NCBI RefSeq assembly: GCF_029541745.1
Contig: NZ_CP089746.1
Span: 620,001 to 684,000 of the forward strand
DNA from: Streptomyces sp. LX-29
GTDB taxonomy: Bacteria > Actinomycetota > Actinomycetes > Streptomycetales > Streptomycetaceae
Length of the DNA: 64,000 nt
Direction: 5' to 3'
Position numbers and translations under genes: made by a program. Positions 33,056 through 41,582 of this stretch are shown here, in pieces. The number at the start of each line of letters is the position of its first letter. Position 1 is the first letter of the stretch. Below the pieces are notes generated by a model. That model was not told the origin of the DNA, did no database searches, and saw only the letters and a program-made list of their open reading frames with translations.

Positions 33056-33086
33056 AGTTGACTTCAAGTGTGGTTCAACTTTTAGC
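33056..33086 (+). promoter_or_regulatory. Promoter with overlapping inverted repeat
   Basis: TTGACT (33058-33063) and TTTAGC (33081-33086) are separated by 17 bp, a good vegetative promoter. AGTTGA (33056-33061) and TCAACT (33075-33080) form an exact inverted repeat covering the -35 box and spacer, a likely repressor or MerR-type operator. The GTG of the NmrA-like gene follows 27 bp downstream. Confidence 0.6.
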
Positions 33087-33113
33087 GTCGTCGGCGACGA
33101 AAGGAACTCGACT

Positions 33114-33935
33114 GTGACGACACTGGTTACGGGCGCCACCGGGAACACCGGCCGGCATGTTGTGGCGGAGCTGCTTCGCCGAGGAGAGCACGTTCGGGCA
33201 CTGACCCGGAATCCGGCCGCGGCCGCGGGAAGGCTTCCCGCCGAGGTGGAGCTGGTGGCCGGCACACACACCGCGCCGGAGGAGCTGGACGCCGCCCTCA
33301 AGGGCGTCAGCCGGTTGCACATCACGGTGACGGCGGGGCTCGCCGAGGTCGGGCCCGAACTGGTGCGGCGGGCGGTCGGCGCGGGTGTGCGGCGCATCAC
33401 CGTGGTGTGGGGTGGCTGGGTGGGACCGGTCGAGCAGGCCGTGGCGGAGTCGGGTGTGGAGTGGACCCGCCTGGAACCGCAGGAGTTCATGTCCAACACC
33501 TTGACCTGGATCGAATCGGTGCGCACGGAGGGGATCGTGCGGGAGCCGTACGACTTTCCCAGCGCCCTCGTGCACGAGGCCGACATAGGCGAGGTGGCGG
33601 CGGTCTCACTGCTCGACGACGGCCATGCGGGGCGCGCCTACAACCTCACCGGGCCCGAGTCGCTGACCCCGAGTGAGCGGATCGCCCTCCTGTCTCAGGC
33701 GATCGGCCGCGAGGTCGCCCTCGTGCCGATCACCCACGAACAGGCCGTCGACAGGCTGATGGCGACCGGCGTGTCCCGGGCGGACGCCGACTACGTCGTC
33801 GGCTGGTACGCCACTCCCAGCGAGGACGCCACGACCGTCGTCGACACCGTCGAGCGGGTGACCGGCCACCCGGCGCGCACGTTCGCGCAGTGGGTGGCCG
33901 CACACGCGGAACGCTTCCAGGCGCCCGCGGGTTAA
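33114..33935 (+). CDS. NmrA-like NAD(P)-binding protein
   Basis: 273 residues from GTG 33114, with AAGGAA seven bases upstream. Rossmann glycines in TTLVTGATGNTGRHVVAELL, then VRRITVVWGGWVGPVEQAVA, WTRLEPQEFMSNTLTWIESV and AGRAYNLTGPESLTPSERIA. Same family and layout as the protein at 11990-12835, with which it shares the ESVRT and LTGPE motifs; they are paralogues. Probably a quinone reductase or redox-sensing regulator. Followed by a strong terminator, so a single-gene unit. Confidence 0.87.
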   Translation: MTTLVTGATGNTGRHVVAELLRRGEHVRALTRNPAAAAGRLPAEVELVAGTHTAPEELDAALKGVSRLHITVTAGLAEVGPELVRRAVGAGVRRITVVWGGWVGPVEQAVAESGVEWTRLEPQEFMSNTLTWIESVRTEGIVREPYDFPSALVHEADIGEVAAVSLLDDGHAGRAYNLTGPESLTPSERIALLSQAIGREVALVPITHEQAVDRLMATGVSRADADYVVGWYATPSEDATTVVDTVERVTGHPARTFAQWVAAHAERFQAPAG

Positions 33936-33947
33936 GGCGGGCCCTAC

Positions 33948-33984
33948 CGCGACGGTGCCTGCGGTGACCGCGGGCACCGTCGCG
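33948..33984 (+). terminator. Strong hairpin terminator
   Basis: CGCGACGGTGCC (33948-33959) pairs perfectly with GGCACCGTCGCG (33973-33984) over a 13-nt loop, 13 bp after the stop codon of the NmrA-like gene. No U-tract, as usual in high-GC actinobacteria. Confidence 0.8.
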
Positions 33985-34112
33985 CCACGAGCCCCTTGAC
34001 CGGGCCGTCCCGCCTGGTCCCCATGGCCTTGATGCCCCCGTCGCCGTAGCGCCCCGGACGCCGGGGGTGAGGGCAGCCCCCGGTCGACGAGCCGGCTGGC
34101 AGGATGCCGGTC

Positions 34113-35330
34113 ATGGGGAACGGGGACAGCGAACAGGACGAAGCCCCGGCGGACTTGAGGGCATCCGTCCCCCCGCGCGACGCGGGGCCGGCGGAGCCCG
34201 ACGAGCCGGCTCGGGCGGGGTGGTCGGGCGGGGCGAGGTCGCCCGAGGGGGCGGGACGGCGGCTGCGCGCCGCCGGACGCGCCGTCGCCCGCCGCTGGCG
34301 CGACCCACGACTGAGGTGGCCCAAGCGGATCGCCCTCGGGCTGGCCCTCACCCTGACGGTGCCGGTGATCAGCGCCGGGATCGCGCTGCGACTGCTGTAC
34401 GCGGGCGACTACCAGCCGGGCACGCTGACCCGCGGCAGGGACGCGGCCTGGCTCGGACACGCCTGGCTGGACGGCCGCAAGGACGAACGGGACCTGACCG
34501 CCCTGGCGCGGCGGGTCCGGGGCACCGGCATCCGCGACCTGTATGTGCACGCCGGCCCCTTGGAACACGACGGCTCCCTCCCGGCCGCCCGCTATCGCGG
34601 CTCCGACTGGTTCCTGGCGGCGGTCCGCCGGGAGCTGCCGGGCGTACGGGTCCAGGCGTGGCTCGGTGACGTGCTGGCCACCGAGGGCCCGGAGGGACTG
34701 CGGCTGACGGACCGGCACACCCGACGGCGGGTGGTGGCGTCCACCCGGCGGATTCTGGACGCCGGCTTCGACGGGGTCCACTTCGATCTGGAACCCCTCC
34801 ACTCCGGCGATCGGGACTATCTGTCCCTCCTGGAGGAGGTGCGGGCGATCACTCGCGCCCGCGAGGTGCCGCTGTCCGTGGCGGCCCACATGATCGACCC
34901 GCTGCCGTCCCTGCACGAGGTCGGGGGATTCCTCACCGGCCACCCGAAGTGGTGGTCCCAGGCGTACTTCGGCCAGGTCGCCCGCCGGGTCGACCAGATC
35001 GCGGTGATGTCGTACGACACGGCGATGCCACTGGAGAGCCTGTACGGCGGGTACGTGGCCCGGCAGACCACGCTCGCCCTGGAAGCGACCCCGCGCTCCA
35101 CCGACCTGCTGATGGGCCTGCCCGCCTTCCACACGGACGACCCGGGCCACCACGCGTCGGCGGAGACGGTGCGGGCGGCGGTGCGTGGTGTCCGGCTGGG
35201 GCTGGGGCGGGGGGACCCGACGCGGCAGCGGTTCGGCGTCGCGCTGTACGTGGACTACGCCGCCACGGACGGCGACTGGGACACCTACCGGGACAACTGG
35301 GGCTGCCGCACCGGCGCGCGGCGCGCATGA
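34113..35330 (+). CDS. Membrane-anchored glycoside-hydrolase-like protein
   Basis: 405 residues from ATG 34113 (AGGA eight bases upstream; ATG 34104 is the alternative). A proline/arginine-rich cytoplasmic part of about 70 residues is followed by one membrane helix (RIALGLALTLTVPVISAGIA) and a roughly 310-residue extracytoplasmic domain. GFDGVHFDLEPLHSGDRDYL resembles the DxxDxDxE-type catalytic strand of GH18-like TIM barrels, with Glu as possible acid; VDQIAVMSYDTAMP matches the later conserved strand. A sugar-cleaving or sugar-binding role at the cell surface is inferred; substrate unknown. Confidence 0.72.
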   Translation: MGNGDSEQDEAPADLRASVPPRDAGPAEPDEPARAGWSGGARSPEGAGRRLRAAGRAVARRWRDPRLRWPKRIALGLALTLTVPVISAGIALRLLYAGDYQPGTLTRGRDAAWLGHAWLDGRKDERDLTALARRVRGTGIRDLYVHAGPLEHDGSLPAARYRGSDWFLAAVRRELPGVRVQAWLGDVLATEGPEGLRLTDRHTRRRVVASTRRILDAGFDGVHFDLEPLHSGDRDYLSLLEEVRAITRAREVPLSVAAHMIDPLPSLHEVGGFLTGHPKWWSQAYFGQVARRVDQIAVMSYDTAMPLESLYGGYVARQTTLALEATPRSTDLLMGLPAFHTDDPGHHASAETVRAAVRGVRLGLGRGDPTRQRFGVALYVDYAATDGDWDTYRDNWGCRTGARRA

Positions 35331-35440
35331 GGCACTCCTCCAGAGGGCGGGAGGCCGACCGGGCGGGGGGCCGCACGCGGGGCCTCCCACCGGTCGTCGG
35401 TCGACGGCTCGTCACACACACCCTCCCCCGGTCCGCGCGC

Positions 35441-36838
35441 CTACCGCCCGCGCAGCACCTCCCCCAGGCGGCGTGCGCCCTCGGTCAGTTCGGCGTGGTC
35501 GGGGGTGGCCGCGAAGGAGAGCCGCAGGTGTGCCGCGGGGGGCTCGGTGGCGTGGTAGCGGAGACCGGCGCTGACGGCGACGCCGTGGTTCCGGGCGGCG
35601 TCGGCGAGCGCCGAGTCGTCCCAGCCGGCCGGGAGCCGGAGCCACAGGTGCAGCCCGCCCGTGGGCGGGGTGAGGGAGGCACCGGGGATCTCGCGGGTCA
35701 GCGCGGCGGCCAGTCGTCCGCACCGCTCCCGCAGCGCCGCGCCGAGGGTGCGGACATGCCGCTCCCACGAAGGGGAGCTGAGCATCTCCAACGCCGCTTC
35801 CTGGAGTGGCCGCGAGACGAAGAAGTCGTCGACCAGCCGGATCGCACGCATCCGTTCCATCACCGGTCCACGGGCCACCAGCGCCCCGATCCGCAGGCTG
35901 GGGGCCGCGGGCTTGGTGAGCGAGGTCAGGTAGACCACCGCGCCGTCGCGGTCGTCGGCCATCAGCGGGCGCGGCACGGGGCCGCCGTGTCCCAGGTGCC
36001 GGGCGAAGTCGTCCTCGATCACGAAGGCGCCCGAGGCCCGGGCCACGTCCAGCACCTGACGGCGGCGTTCGGGCGCCAGCACGGTGCCGGTCGGGTTGTG
36101 GAAGGTGGGCTGGCAGTACAGCAGCCGGGCGCCGGTCATCGCGAACGCGTCGGCCAGCAGGTCCGGACGCAGCCCGTCGGCGTCGAGCGGCACCGGCACC
36201 GGGCGCAGTCCCGCGGCCCGTGCGGCGGCGAGCGCGCCCGGGTAGCCGGGTGACTCCACCAGGACCGGGCTGCCCGGCGCGGCGATGGCTCGGAACGCGA
36301 TCGACAGGGCGCTCTGTCCGCCCGCCGTGATGAGCACGTCGTCCGGCGTCGCGCCGCCGCCGGCGATTCCGGCGAACACCGCCCGCAGCGCCGGCAGGCC
36401 GCCGGCCGGGGCGCGGTCCCAGGCGTCCGGGCGTCGCGCCGCCCGCGCGAGCGCGGCGCTCAGGGCGCGGGTCGGCTGCAGCGACGCGTGCACATAGCCG
36501 CCGTCCAGTCGGATCGCCCCCTCGGGCAGGGGGCTGGGGCTCTCCGCGATCGGCTGGGTGTCGACCGCGCGGTCGGTGAGCGCGACGGTCTGCCAGGCGG
36601 TGTCGACGACATCGTTCTCCGGCCGGGCGCGCGGCGCCACGTAGGTGCCGCTGCCCGGACGGGTCACCACGGCGCCCTCCGCGGCCAGCACGGCGATCGC
36701 GCGCGCCACCGTCACCGGGCTGACCCGGTACTGCTGGACCAACTCCCGGCTGCTCGGCAGCCGGTCACCGGGCGAGAGCCGATCGAGGAGCGCGCGCAGA
36801 CTGTTCGTCAGTTCCACGGAAGTGCTACTGTCAGACAT
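35441..36838 (-). CDS. MocR-type (GntR/aminotransferase) transcriptional regulator
   Basis: 465 residues from ATG 36838. GntR winged helix at the N-terminus (LPSSRELVQQYRVSPVTVAR, VVTRPGSGTYVAPRA), then a fold-type I aminotransferase domain with VLITAGGQSALSIAF, YCQPTFHNPTGTVLAPERRR and the probable PLP lysine in YLTSLTKPAAPSLRIGALVA. MocR proteins sense PLP or amino compounds. The start codon overlaps that of the divergent aminotransferase gene (shared CATG at 36836-36839), which it very likely regulates. Confidence 0.92.
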   Translation of the reverse strand: MSDSSTSVELTNSLRALLDRLSPGDRLPSSRELVQQYRVSPVTVARAIAVLAAEGAVVTRPGSGTYVAPRARPENDVVDTAWQTVALTDRAVDTQPIAESPSPLPEGAIRLDGGYVHASLQPTRALSAALARAARRPDAWDRAPAGGLPALRAVFAGIAGGGATPDDVLITAGGQSALSIAFRAIAAPGSPVLVESPGYPGALAAARAAGLRPVPVPLDADGLRPDLLADAFAMTGARLLYCQPTFHNPTGTVLAPERRRQVLDVARASGAFVIEDDFARHLGHGGPVPRPLMADDRDGAVVYLTSLTKPAAPSLRIGALVARGPVMERMRAIRLVDDFFVSRPLQEAALEMLSSPSWERHVRTLGAALRERCGRLAAALTREIPGASLTPPTGGLHLWLRLPAGWDDSALADAARNHGVAVSAGLRYHATEPPAAHLRLSFAATPDHAELTEGARRLGEVLRGR

Positions 36839-36862
36839 GAAGAATGAGAATAGCGCTACTGA
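36824..36862. promoter_or_regulatory. Divergent leaderless promoters with 32-bp-spaced direct repeats
   Basis: GCTACTG occurs at 36824-36830 and 36856-36862, three helical turns apart, flanking the overlapping start codons. TACTGT (36826-36831) is a -10-like box five bases before the plus-strand ATG, and on the minus strand TATTCT precedes the ATG at 36838 by eight bases; both transcripts would be leaderless. MocR regulators are known to bind direct repeats, so these are candidate operator half-sites. Confidence 0.55.
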
Positions 36863-38093
36863 GTTCATCGGGGAAGCACTTCACCGGAACCTCACCGACC
36901 TTCGCGCCGACACCCCCGGGTGTGAGCACGTCGTGCACTTCAACAACGCCGGCTGCGGGCTGATGGCCCGTCCCGTCCTCGACACCGTGCTGGACCACCT
37001 GAACCTGGAGGCCCGGATCGGCGGTTACGAGGCCGCGGCCGCCCAGGCCGAGCAGGTGCGCGCCTTCTACACGGAGATCGCCGCGCTGATCAACACCACG
37101 CCGGACAACATCGCCTTCGCCGGCAGCGCCACCCACGCCTATGCCAACGCCCTGTCCGCGATTCCCTTCGAGGCCGGCGACACCATCCTCACCACCCGCG
37201 ACGACTTCATCTCCAACCAGATCGCCTTCCTGTCGCTGCGTAAGCGGTTCGGGGTGCGCATCGTGCACGCGCCGGACGCGCCGGAGGGCGGCGTGGACGT
37301 GGCCGCCATGGCGGCCCTCATGCGGTCACTCCAGCCGCGCCTGGTGACCGCGACCCATGTGCCCACCAACTCCGGCCTCATCCAGCCGATCTCCGAGATA
37401 GGCCGGCACTGCCGCGAGCTGGATCTGCTCTACCTCGTCGACGCCTGTCAGTCGGTGGGCCAACTCCCCCTCGACGTCGACGAGATCGGCTGCGACATGC
37501 TCACCGCGACCTGCCGGAAGTTCCTCCGCGGCCCCCGCGCCTCGGGCTTCCTCTACGTCTCCGACCGGGTGCTGCAGGCCGGCTACGAACCGCTGTTCAT
37601 CGACATGCACGGCGCGCGGTGGACGGCACCCGACCGGTACCAACCCGTCGCGTCCGCGGCCCGTTTCGAGGAGTGGGAGTTCCCGTACGCCACCGTGCTC
37701 GGCTGCGCGGCGGCGGTCCGCTACGCCCGGGCGGTGGGCATCGACGCCATCGCGCACCGCACCCCGGCGCTCGCGCGGCGACTCCGCGACCGGCTCCAGA
37801 CCGTGCCCGGCGTGCGGCTCCTCGACCGGGGCCCCCGCCTCGCGGCGCTGGTCACCTTCGCCGTCGAGGGCTGGCGGCCTCAGGAGTTCAAGGCGGCCGT
37901 GGACGCCTTCGGTATCAACTCCGCCCTGAGCTTCCGGGAGTTCGCCCAGTACGACTTCGGCGACAAGGACGTGGACTGGTGCCTGCGGCTGTCGCCGCAC
38001 TACTACAACACCGAGGACGAGGTGGACCGGGTCGCCGACGCCGTCGCGGAGCTGGTGCGGCGCTCTCCGGGCACCCGGCAGGCGGTGCGATGA
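36837..38093 (+). CDS. Class V aminotransferase-fold PLP enzyme
   Basis: 418 residues from ATG 36837. Cysteine-desulfurase/isopenicillin-epimerase-like fold: HFNNAGCGLMARPVLDTV at the N-terminus, DLLYLVDACQSVGQLPLDVD (PLP-binding Asp), and the Schiff-base lysine in TATCRKFLRGPRASGFLYV. The SGLIQPISEIGRHCRELDL strand is also typical. Reaction (lyase, epimerase or desulfurase) cannot be decided. It is translationally coupled to an MFS exporter and faces a MocR regulator, forming a small self-contained amino-compound metabolism and efflux module. Confidence 0.88.
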   Translation: MKNENSATEFIGEALHRNLTDLRADTPGCEHVVHFNNAGCGLMARPVLDTVLDHLNLEARIGGYEAAAAQAEQVRAFYTEIAALINTTPDNIAFAGSATHAYANALSAIPFEAGDTILTTRDDFISNQIAFLSLRKRFGVRIVHAPDAPEGGVDVAAMAALMRSLQPRLVTATHVPTNSGLIQPISEIGRHCRELDLLYLVDACQSVGQLPLDVDEIGCDMLTATCRKFLRGPRASGFLYVSDRVLQAGYEPLFIDMHGARWTAPDRYQPVASAARFEEWEFPYATVLGCAAAVRYARAVGIDAIAHRTPALARRLRDRLQTVPGVRLLDRGPRLAALVTFAVEGWRPQEFKAAVDAFGINSALSFREFAQYDFGDKDVDWCLRLSPHYYNTEDEVDRVADAVAELVRRSPGTRQAVR

Positions 38094-39472
38094 CGATCAC
38101 GCGACGCCACGCCGGGGACCCGGGACCCGGCGCGTCCGCGGTGGCCGGACCACCCACCGCGGACCCCACGACGACCCCGGTCGTCGAACCGCACGACGCC
38201 ACGCGGGACAGCCTGTGGCGCAACCGCGACTTCCGCCGGTTCTGGCTCGGCGAGACCCTGTCCCTGCTGGGCTCGCAGGTGACGAACCTGGCGCTGCCGC
38301 TGACCGCGATCAGCGCCTTCGACGCCACCGACGAGCAGGTCGGCGTCCTGCGCTTCCTGCAACTGGTGCCGTTCCTCGGACTGGCCCTGGTGTTCGGGGT
38401 GTGGGTCGACCGGGCCCGCAGGCGACGGGTGATGCTCGGCGCCAACCTCGCCCGCCTGGTGCTGCTCACCCTCGTGCCGGTGCTGTACTGGCTGGACGCC
38501 CTCAGCATGGGGTCGCTGCTGGTCATCGCCTGTGCCGTCGGGGTGGCCACGGTGCTGTTCGACGTCAGCTGGATGTCCTACGTACCCACCCTGGTGCGCG
38601 AGCCGAAGCACTATGTGGAGGCCAGCGCCAAGATGAGCGTCAGCTCCTCGGCCGCCGACGTGGCCGGCCCGGGACTGGCCGGCGCCCTGGTCAGCGCGGT
38701 CACCGCGCCCGTGGCGCTGATCGTGGACGCCTTCTCCTACCTGGTGTCGGTCGTCTCGCTGCTGCTCATCCGCACCCCCGAACCCCGGCCGGAGCCACCA
38801 GCCGAGCGTCGGAGGCTGTCGGTCGAGCTTCGCGACGGTCTGCGCTGGGTGTGGAAGAACCCCGTGCTGCGCTCGCTCGCGCTGATCGGGTTCTGCTGCA
38901 ACTTCTCCATGATCACCGTCTGGACCATGTTCCTGCTGTACGGCACCCGCGATCTGCACTTCGCCTCCACCACCCTCGGCACGATCTTCGCGGTCGCCTC
39001 CGTGGGCGGCCTGATCGGCGCGGTGCTCTCCCGGCGGATCATCCGACGCTTCCGGCTCGGCCGGGTCTATCTCGTGGCCCAGTCGGCGCTGCTGCTCGGC
39101 CCGCTGCTGATCGTGGCGGCCACGGGCCCCCGACCGGTGATGGTGGGGATGTGCGTGCTGTCCTTCTTCGTCACCTACCTGGGACTCGGCGTCGCGGGAG
39201 TCATCATCGTCAGCCTGCGCCAGACCAGCACCCCGCAGTCGATGATGGGCCGGATGACCGCCGTCTTCCGCACCCTGCTCTTCGGCGGGAGCGCGCTCGG
39301 CGGGCTCTTCGCCGGCCTGCTGTCCGGACGGATCGGAGCCGAGGGCGCGCTCACGGTGGCGGCGTGGGGTTCCGCCGCGGTGGTGATCGTCCTCCTGCTG
39401 TCTCCGGTGAGCCGGCTGCGTGAACTGCCGGCTCCCGTCACCGAGCCGACGCCGGAGGCGGCCAAGGGCTGA
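38090..39472 (+). CDS. MFS transporter
   Basis: 460 residues from ATG 38090, overlapping the previous stop by four bases (ATGA). Twelve membrane segments can be counted after a 45-residue hydrophilic N-terminus. FRRFWLGETLSLLGSQVTNL starts helix 1, and GVWVDRARRRRVMLGANLAR is the conserved loop between helices 2 and 3, as in the multidrug efflux (DHA3-like) group. Likely exports the product or toxic substrate of the aminotransferase next to it. Confidence 0.92.
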   Translation: MTITRRHAGDPGPGASAVAGPPTADPTTTPVVEPHDATRDSLWRNRDFRRFWLGETLSLLGSQVTNLALPLTAISAFDATDEQVGVLRFLQLVPFLGLALVFGVWVDRARRRRVMLGANLARLVLLTLVPVLYWLDALSMGSLLVIACAVGVATVLFDVSWMSYVPTLVREPKHYVEASAKMSVSSSAADVAGPGLAGALVSAVTAPVALIVDAFSYLVSVVSLLLIRTPEPRPEPPAERRRLSVELRDGLRWVWKNPVLRSLALIGFCCNFSMITVWTMFLLYGTRDLHFASTTLGTIFAVASVGGLIGAVLSRRIIRRFRLGRVYLVAQSALLLGPLLIVAATGPRPVMVGMCVLSFFVTYLGLGVAGVIIVSLRQTSTPQSMMGRMTAVFRTLLFGGSALGGLFAGLLSGRIGAEGALTVAAWGSAAVVIVLLLSPVSRLRELPAPVTEPTPEAAKG

Positions 39473-39547
39473 GGTCGGCGCACCGACCGCCACGGGCGGC
39501 GGACCCGGGATACGGAACCCGGTGTCCGCCGTCCCGGCATGTGTCGG

Positions 39548-39667
39548 GAGGGCGGACACCGGGACGGCCGACACCCGGACGGCCGACACCGGGACCGCCG
39601 ACACCGGGACCGCCGACACCGGGACGGCCGACACCGACACGGCCGACATCAGGACGGCCGAACCGCG
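39548..39667. repeat. 15-bp minisatellite, about eight units
   Basis: Unit GACGGCCGACACCGG repeated about eight times with point variants (GACCGCCGACACCGG and others), just after the MFS gene. All units are 15 bp, so the tract stays in frame in any reading. It lies between convergent genes and is not part of either. Confidence 0.85.
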
Positions 39668-39737
39668 ACGGCCGTCGACGAGCCGGGCCTTCCGCGACAT
39701 CGGGCGGCCCCGTGACGCGGCGGGCGGCTCCAGCGCG

Positions 39738-40619
39738 TCAGCCGTGCGGGACGACGGCGACGGGGCAGCGCGCGTGATGGAGGGCGGCGTGGGCGACGTG
39801 GCCGACATACGGAACGAGCGGGGGGCGATGCGTGGCCCGGCCGACCACCAGCAGCCCGGCGCGGGCGGCCGAGCCCAGCAGGACCTCCGCCGCGCTGCCG
39901 ATCTCCACATGCTCGGTGACGGCGACGTCGGGGAACTTCTCCCGCCACGGCCGGACCGCTTCCGCGAGTGCGCCACGCTCATACGGTTCGAGGCCGCCGG
40001 CCTCGTCGAGGAGCCGCAGGGACTGCGGGCTGTAGGCGAACACCGGCGGCAGGCTCCAGGCCCGCACCGCGCGCAGCGGCGCCCGCCGCGCCGCCGCCGT
40101 GGCGAAGGCGAACTCCAGCACCGGCCCGGCCGACTCCGCCGTGTCCTGGACACCGACCACCACCTCCTCCGGGTCCGGCGCGCCCGCGGCGTCGCTCGGG
40201 CTGCGCACCAGCACGACCGGCGCCTTGGCCTGTGCGAGCACCCGCAGCCCGACGGAGCCGAGCAGGAATCCGAGCGCGGCGCCGTGCCCCCGGGAGCCGA
40301 GCACCACCATCTCCGCGCCCTCACTCCGTGCCACGAGGGCGGGCACCGGCTCCTGCGAGATCCGCTCGGTGGAGACCGCCACCCCAGGGTGATGGCTCGT
40401 CAGATCTGCCTGGGTCTCCTCCAGGAGGCCCCGCGCCGGCTCGTCGCCCGCCTCGTCCGCGCCGTCCGCCCGGGGCCCGCCGGTCGGCTGGGGCGGCCTC
40501 GTCCACGCGTACACCAGGCGCACCGGCGCCTCGCGCCGGCGCGCCTCCCGGCCCGCCCAATCGGCGGCCGCCCGGCTCTCGGGCGATCCGTCCAGACCCA
40601 CGATGATGGGACGTGTCAT
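39738..40619 (-). CDS. Tandem-domain universal stress protein
   Basis: 293 residues from ATG 40619; GGAGGAGGAG is upstream. Two UspA domains: residues 1-140, starting MTRPIIVGLDGSPESRAAAD and ending with the nucleotide motif VVLGSRGHGAALGFLLGSVG, and 150-293, with VVVGVQDTAESAGPVLEFA and LLVVGRATHRPP. The first domain has the ATP-binding G-x2-G-x9-G(S/T) pattern; the second is weaker. Such proteins accumulate under hypoxia or stress. Single gene with a 216-bp upstream spacer. Confidence 0.92.
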   Translation of the reverse strand: MTRPIIVGLDGSPESRAAADWAGREARRREAPVRLVYAWTRPPQPTGGPRADGADEAGDEPARGLLEETQADLTSHHPGVAVSTERISQEPVPALVARSEGAEMVVLGSRGHGAALGFLLGSVGLRVLAQAKAPVVLVRSPSDAAGAPDPEEVVVGVQDTAESAGPVLEFAFATAAARRAPLRAVRAWSLPPVFAYSPQSLRLLDEAGGLEPYERGALAEAVRPWREKFPDVAVTEHVEIGSAAEVLLGSAARAGLLVVGRATHRPPLVPYVGHVAHAALHHARCPVAVVPHG

Positions 40620-40835
40620 GGGATGTCTCCTCCTCCAGATCCCTACCGCTCCGGTGTGACGGCCACGACCGCCGCCGTCGCCGCACGACTCCAGGTTTCC
40701 GCGTCCGGCGCCACGGCCCCAGAGGCCGATCGGCCCTCTCCCTGCCGATCGGCCTCCTACCCGGCCAGCCCGGTGACGCACCACTTTCGACGGCGCGTCC
40801 ACCCGGCGCGACCGCCGGAGCCCGCGGCCCCATCG

Positions 40836-41420
40836 CTAGGGATCCGGCGGTCGACGGACCTCGCCCGTGCCCAGTGTGATCACTCCCCGGGCTCGCATGG
40901 GCTCCTCGCCGCGCCGGGAGAGGAGGACCACGTCCTGGACCACGGCCGACAGCGCGCCGAGCCGGGCGGCGCACTCGGCGGCCAGACGCCGTGGGTCCCG
41001 GGTGCGGCCGAGGGACAGATGGGGGGTGAAGTGGCCGCCACGCCCGTGGCAGAGCGGGAACCGCAGCCCCAGGGCCCGGTGCAGACGGGTCCACGGGGCC
41101 AGGCCCGCCGCGGCCGGATCGAGCCACACCGTCGCGTCATGCCGGTGCCGGAAGTACCGCACGCCGGACAGGCGTACCGGGAACGCCGCGCTCTCCGCCG
41201 CCCCGGCGGCGAGCAGGGGCACGGCCCGCGCGAACTCCTCCTCCGGCACGAAGCCGAACAGCAGGTTCACATGCGGGGGCCACCGCCGTACCTGCGGATC
41301 GTGCTCCCACCGGATGTCCTGGATCGCCGGCCAGAGCTCCCGCGGCGGCAGCCACGCGACCGCCGTGCGGGCCGTCGGCGCCTCCTCGAGCACGTCCACC
41401 GGCTCGGCCCCGCCACCCAT
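40836..41420 (-). CDS. 2'-5' RNA ligase (LigT/2H phosphoesterase) family protein
   Basis: 194 residues from ATG 41420, chosen because GAGGA lies just upstream and the family starts soon after; the frame is open to GTG 41525. The two catalytic HxT/S-type motifs are [10 protein letters not shown] (His50) and [10 protein letters not shown] (His134), the hallmark of 2H phosphoesterases, which act on 2',3'-cyclic or 2'-5' phosphodiesters in RNA or nucleotides; in the first motif Asn replaces Thr/Ser. Its upstream neighbour on the same strand, 162 bp away, is the HEAT-repeat protein. Confidence 0.85.
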   Translation of the reverse strand: MGGGAEPVDVLEEAPTARTAVAWLPPRELWPAIQDIRWEHDPQVRRWPPHVNLLFGFVPEEEFARAVPLLAAGAAESAAFPVRLSGVRYFRHRHDATVWLDPAAAGLAPWTRLHRALGLRFPLCHGRGGHFTPHLSLGRTRDPRRLAAECAARLGALSAVVQDVVLLSRRGEEPMRARGVITLGTGEVRRPPDP

Positions 41421-41582
41421 CGGATCCTCGTCCACACCACCATGGTCCGGACCGCGGCCGACGGCCACCACCCGCGCGGCGTCCGGCACCCCGGAGTCCG
41501 CCGACCACCGCGGCGAGCCGGACACAGGACGGCGCTGAGCGCGGCGCCCGCCCGGCCGATGAGGAGGAACGGCGGGCAGGGG

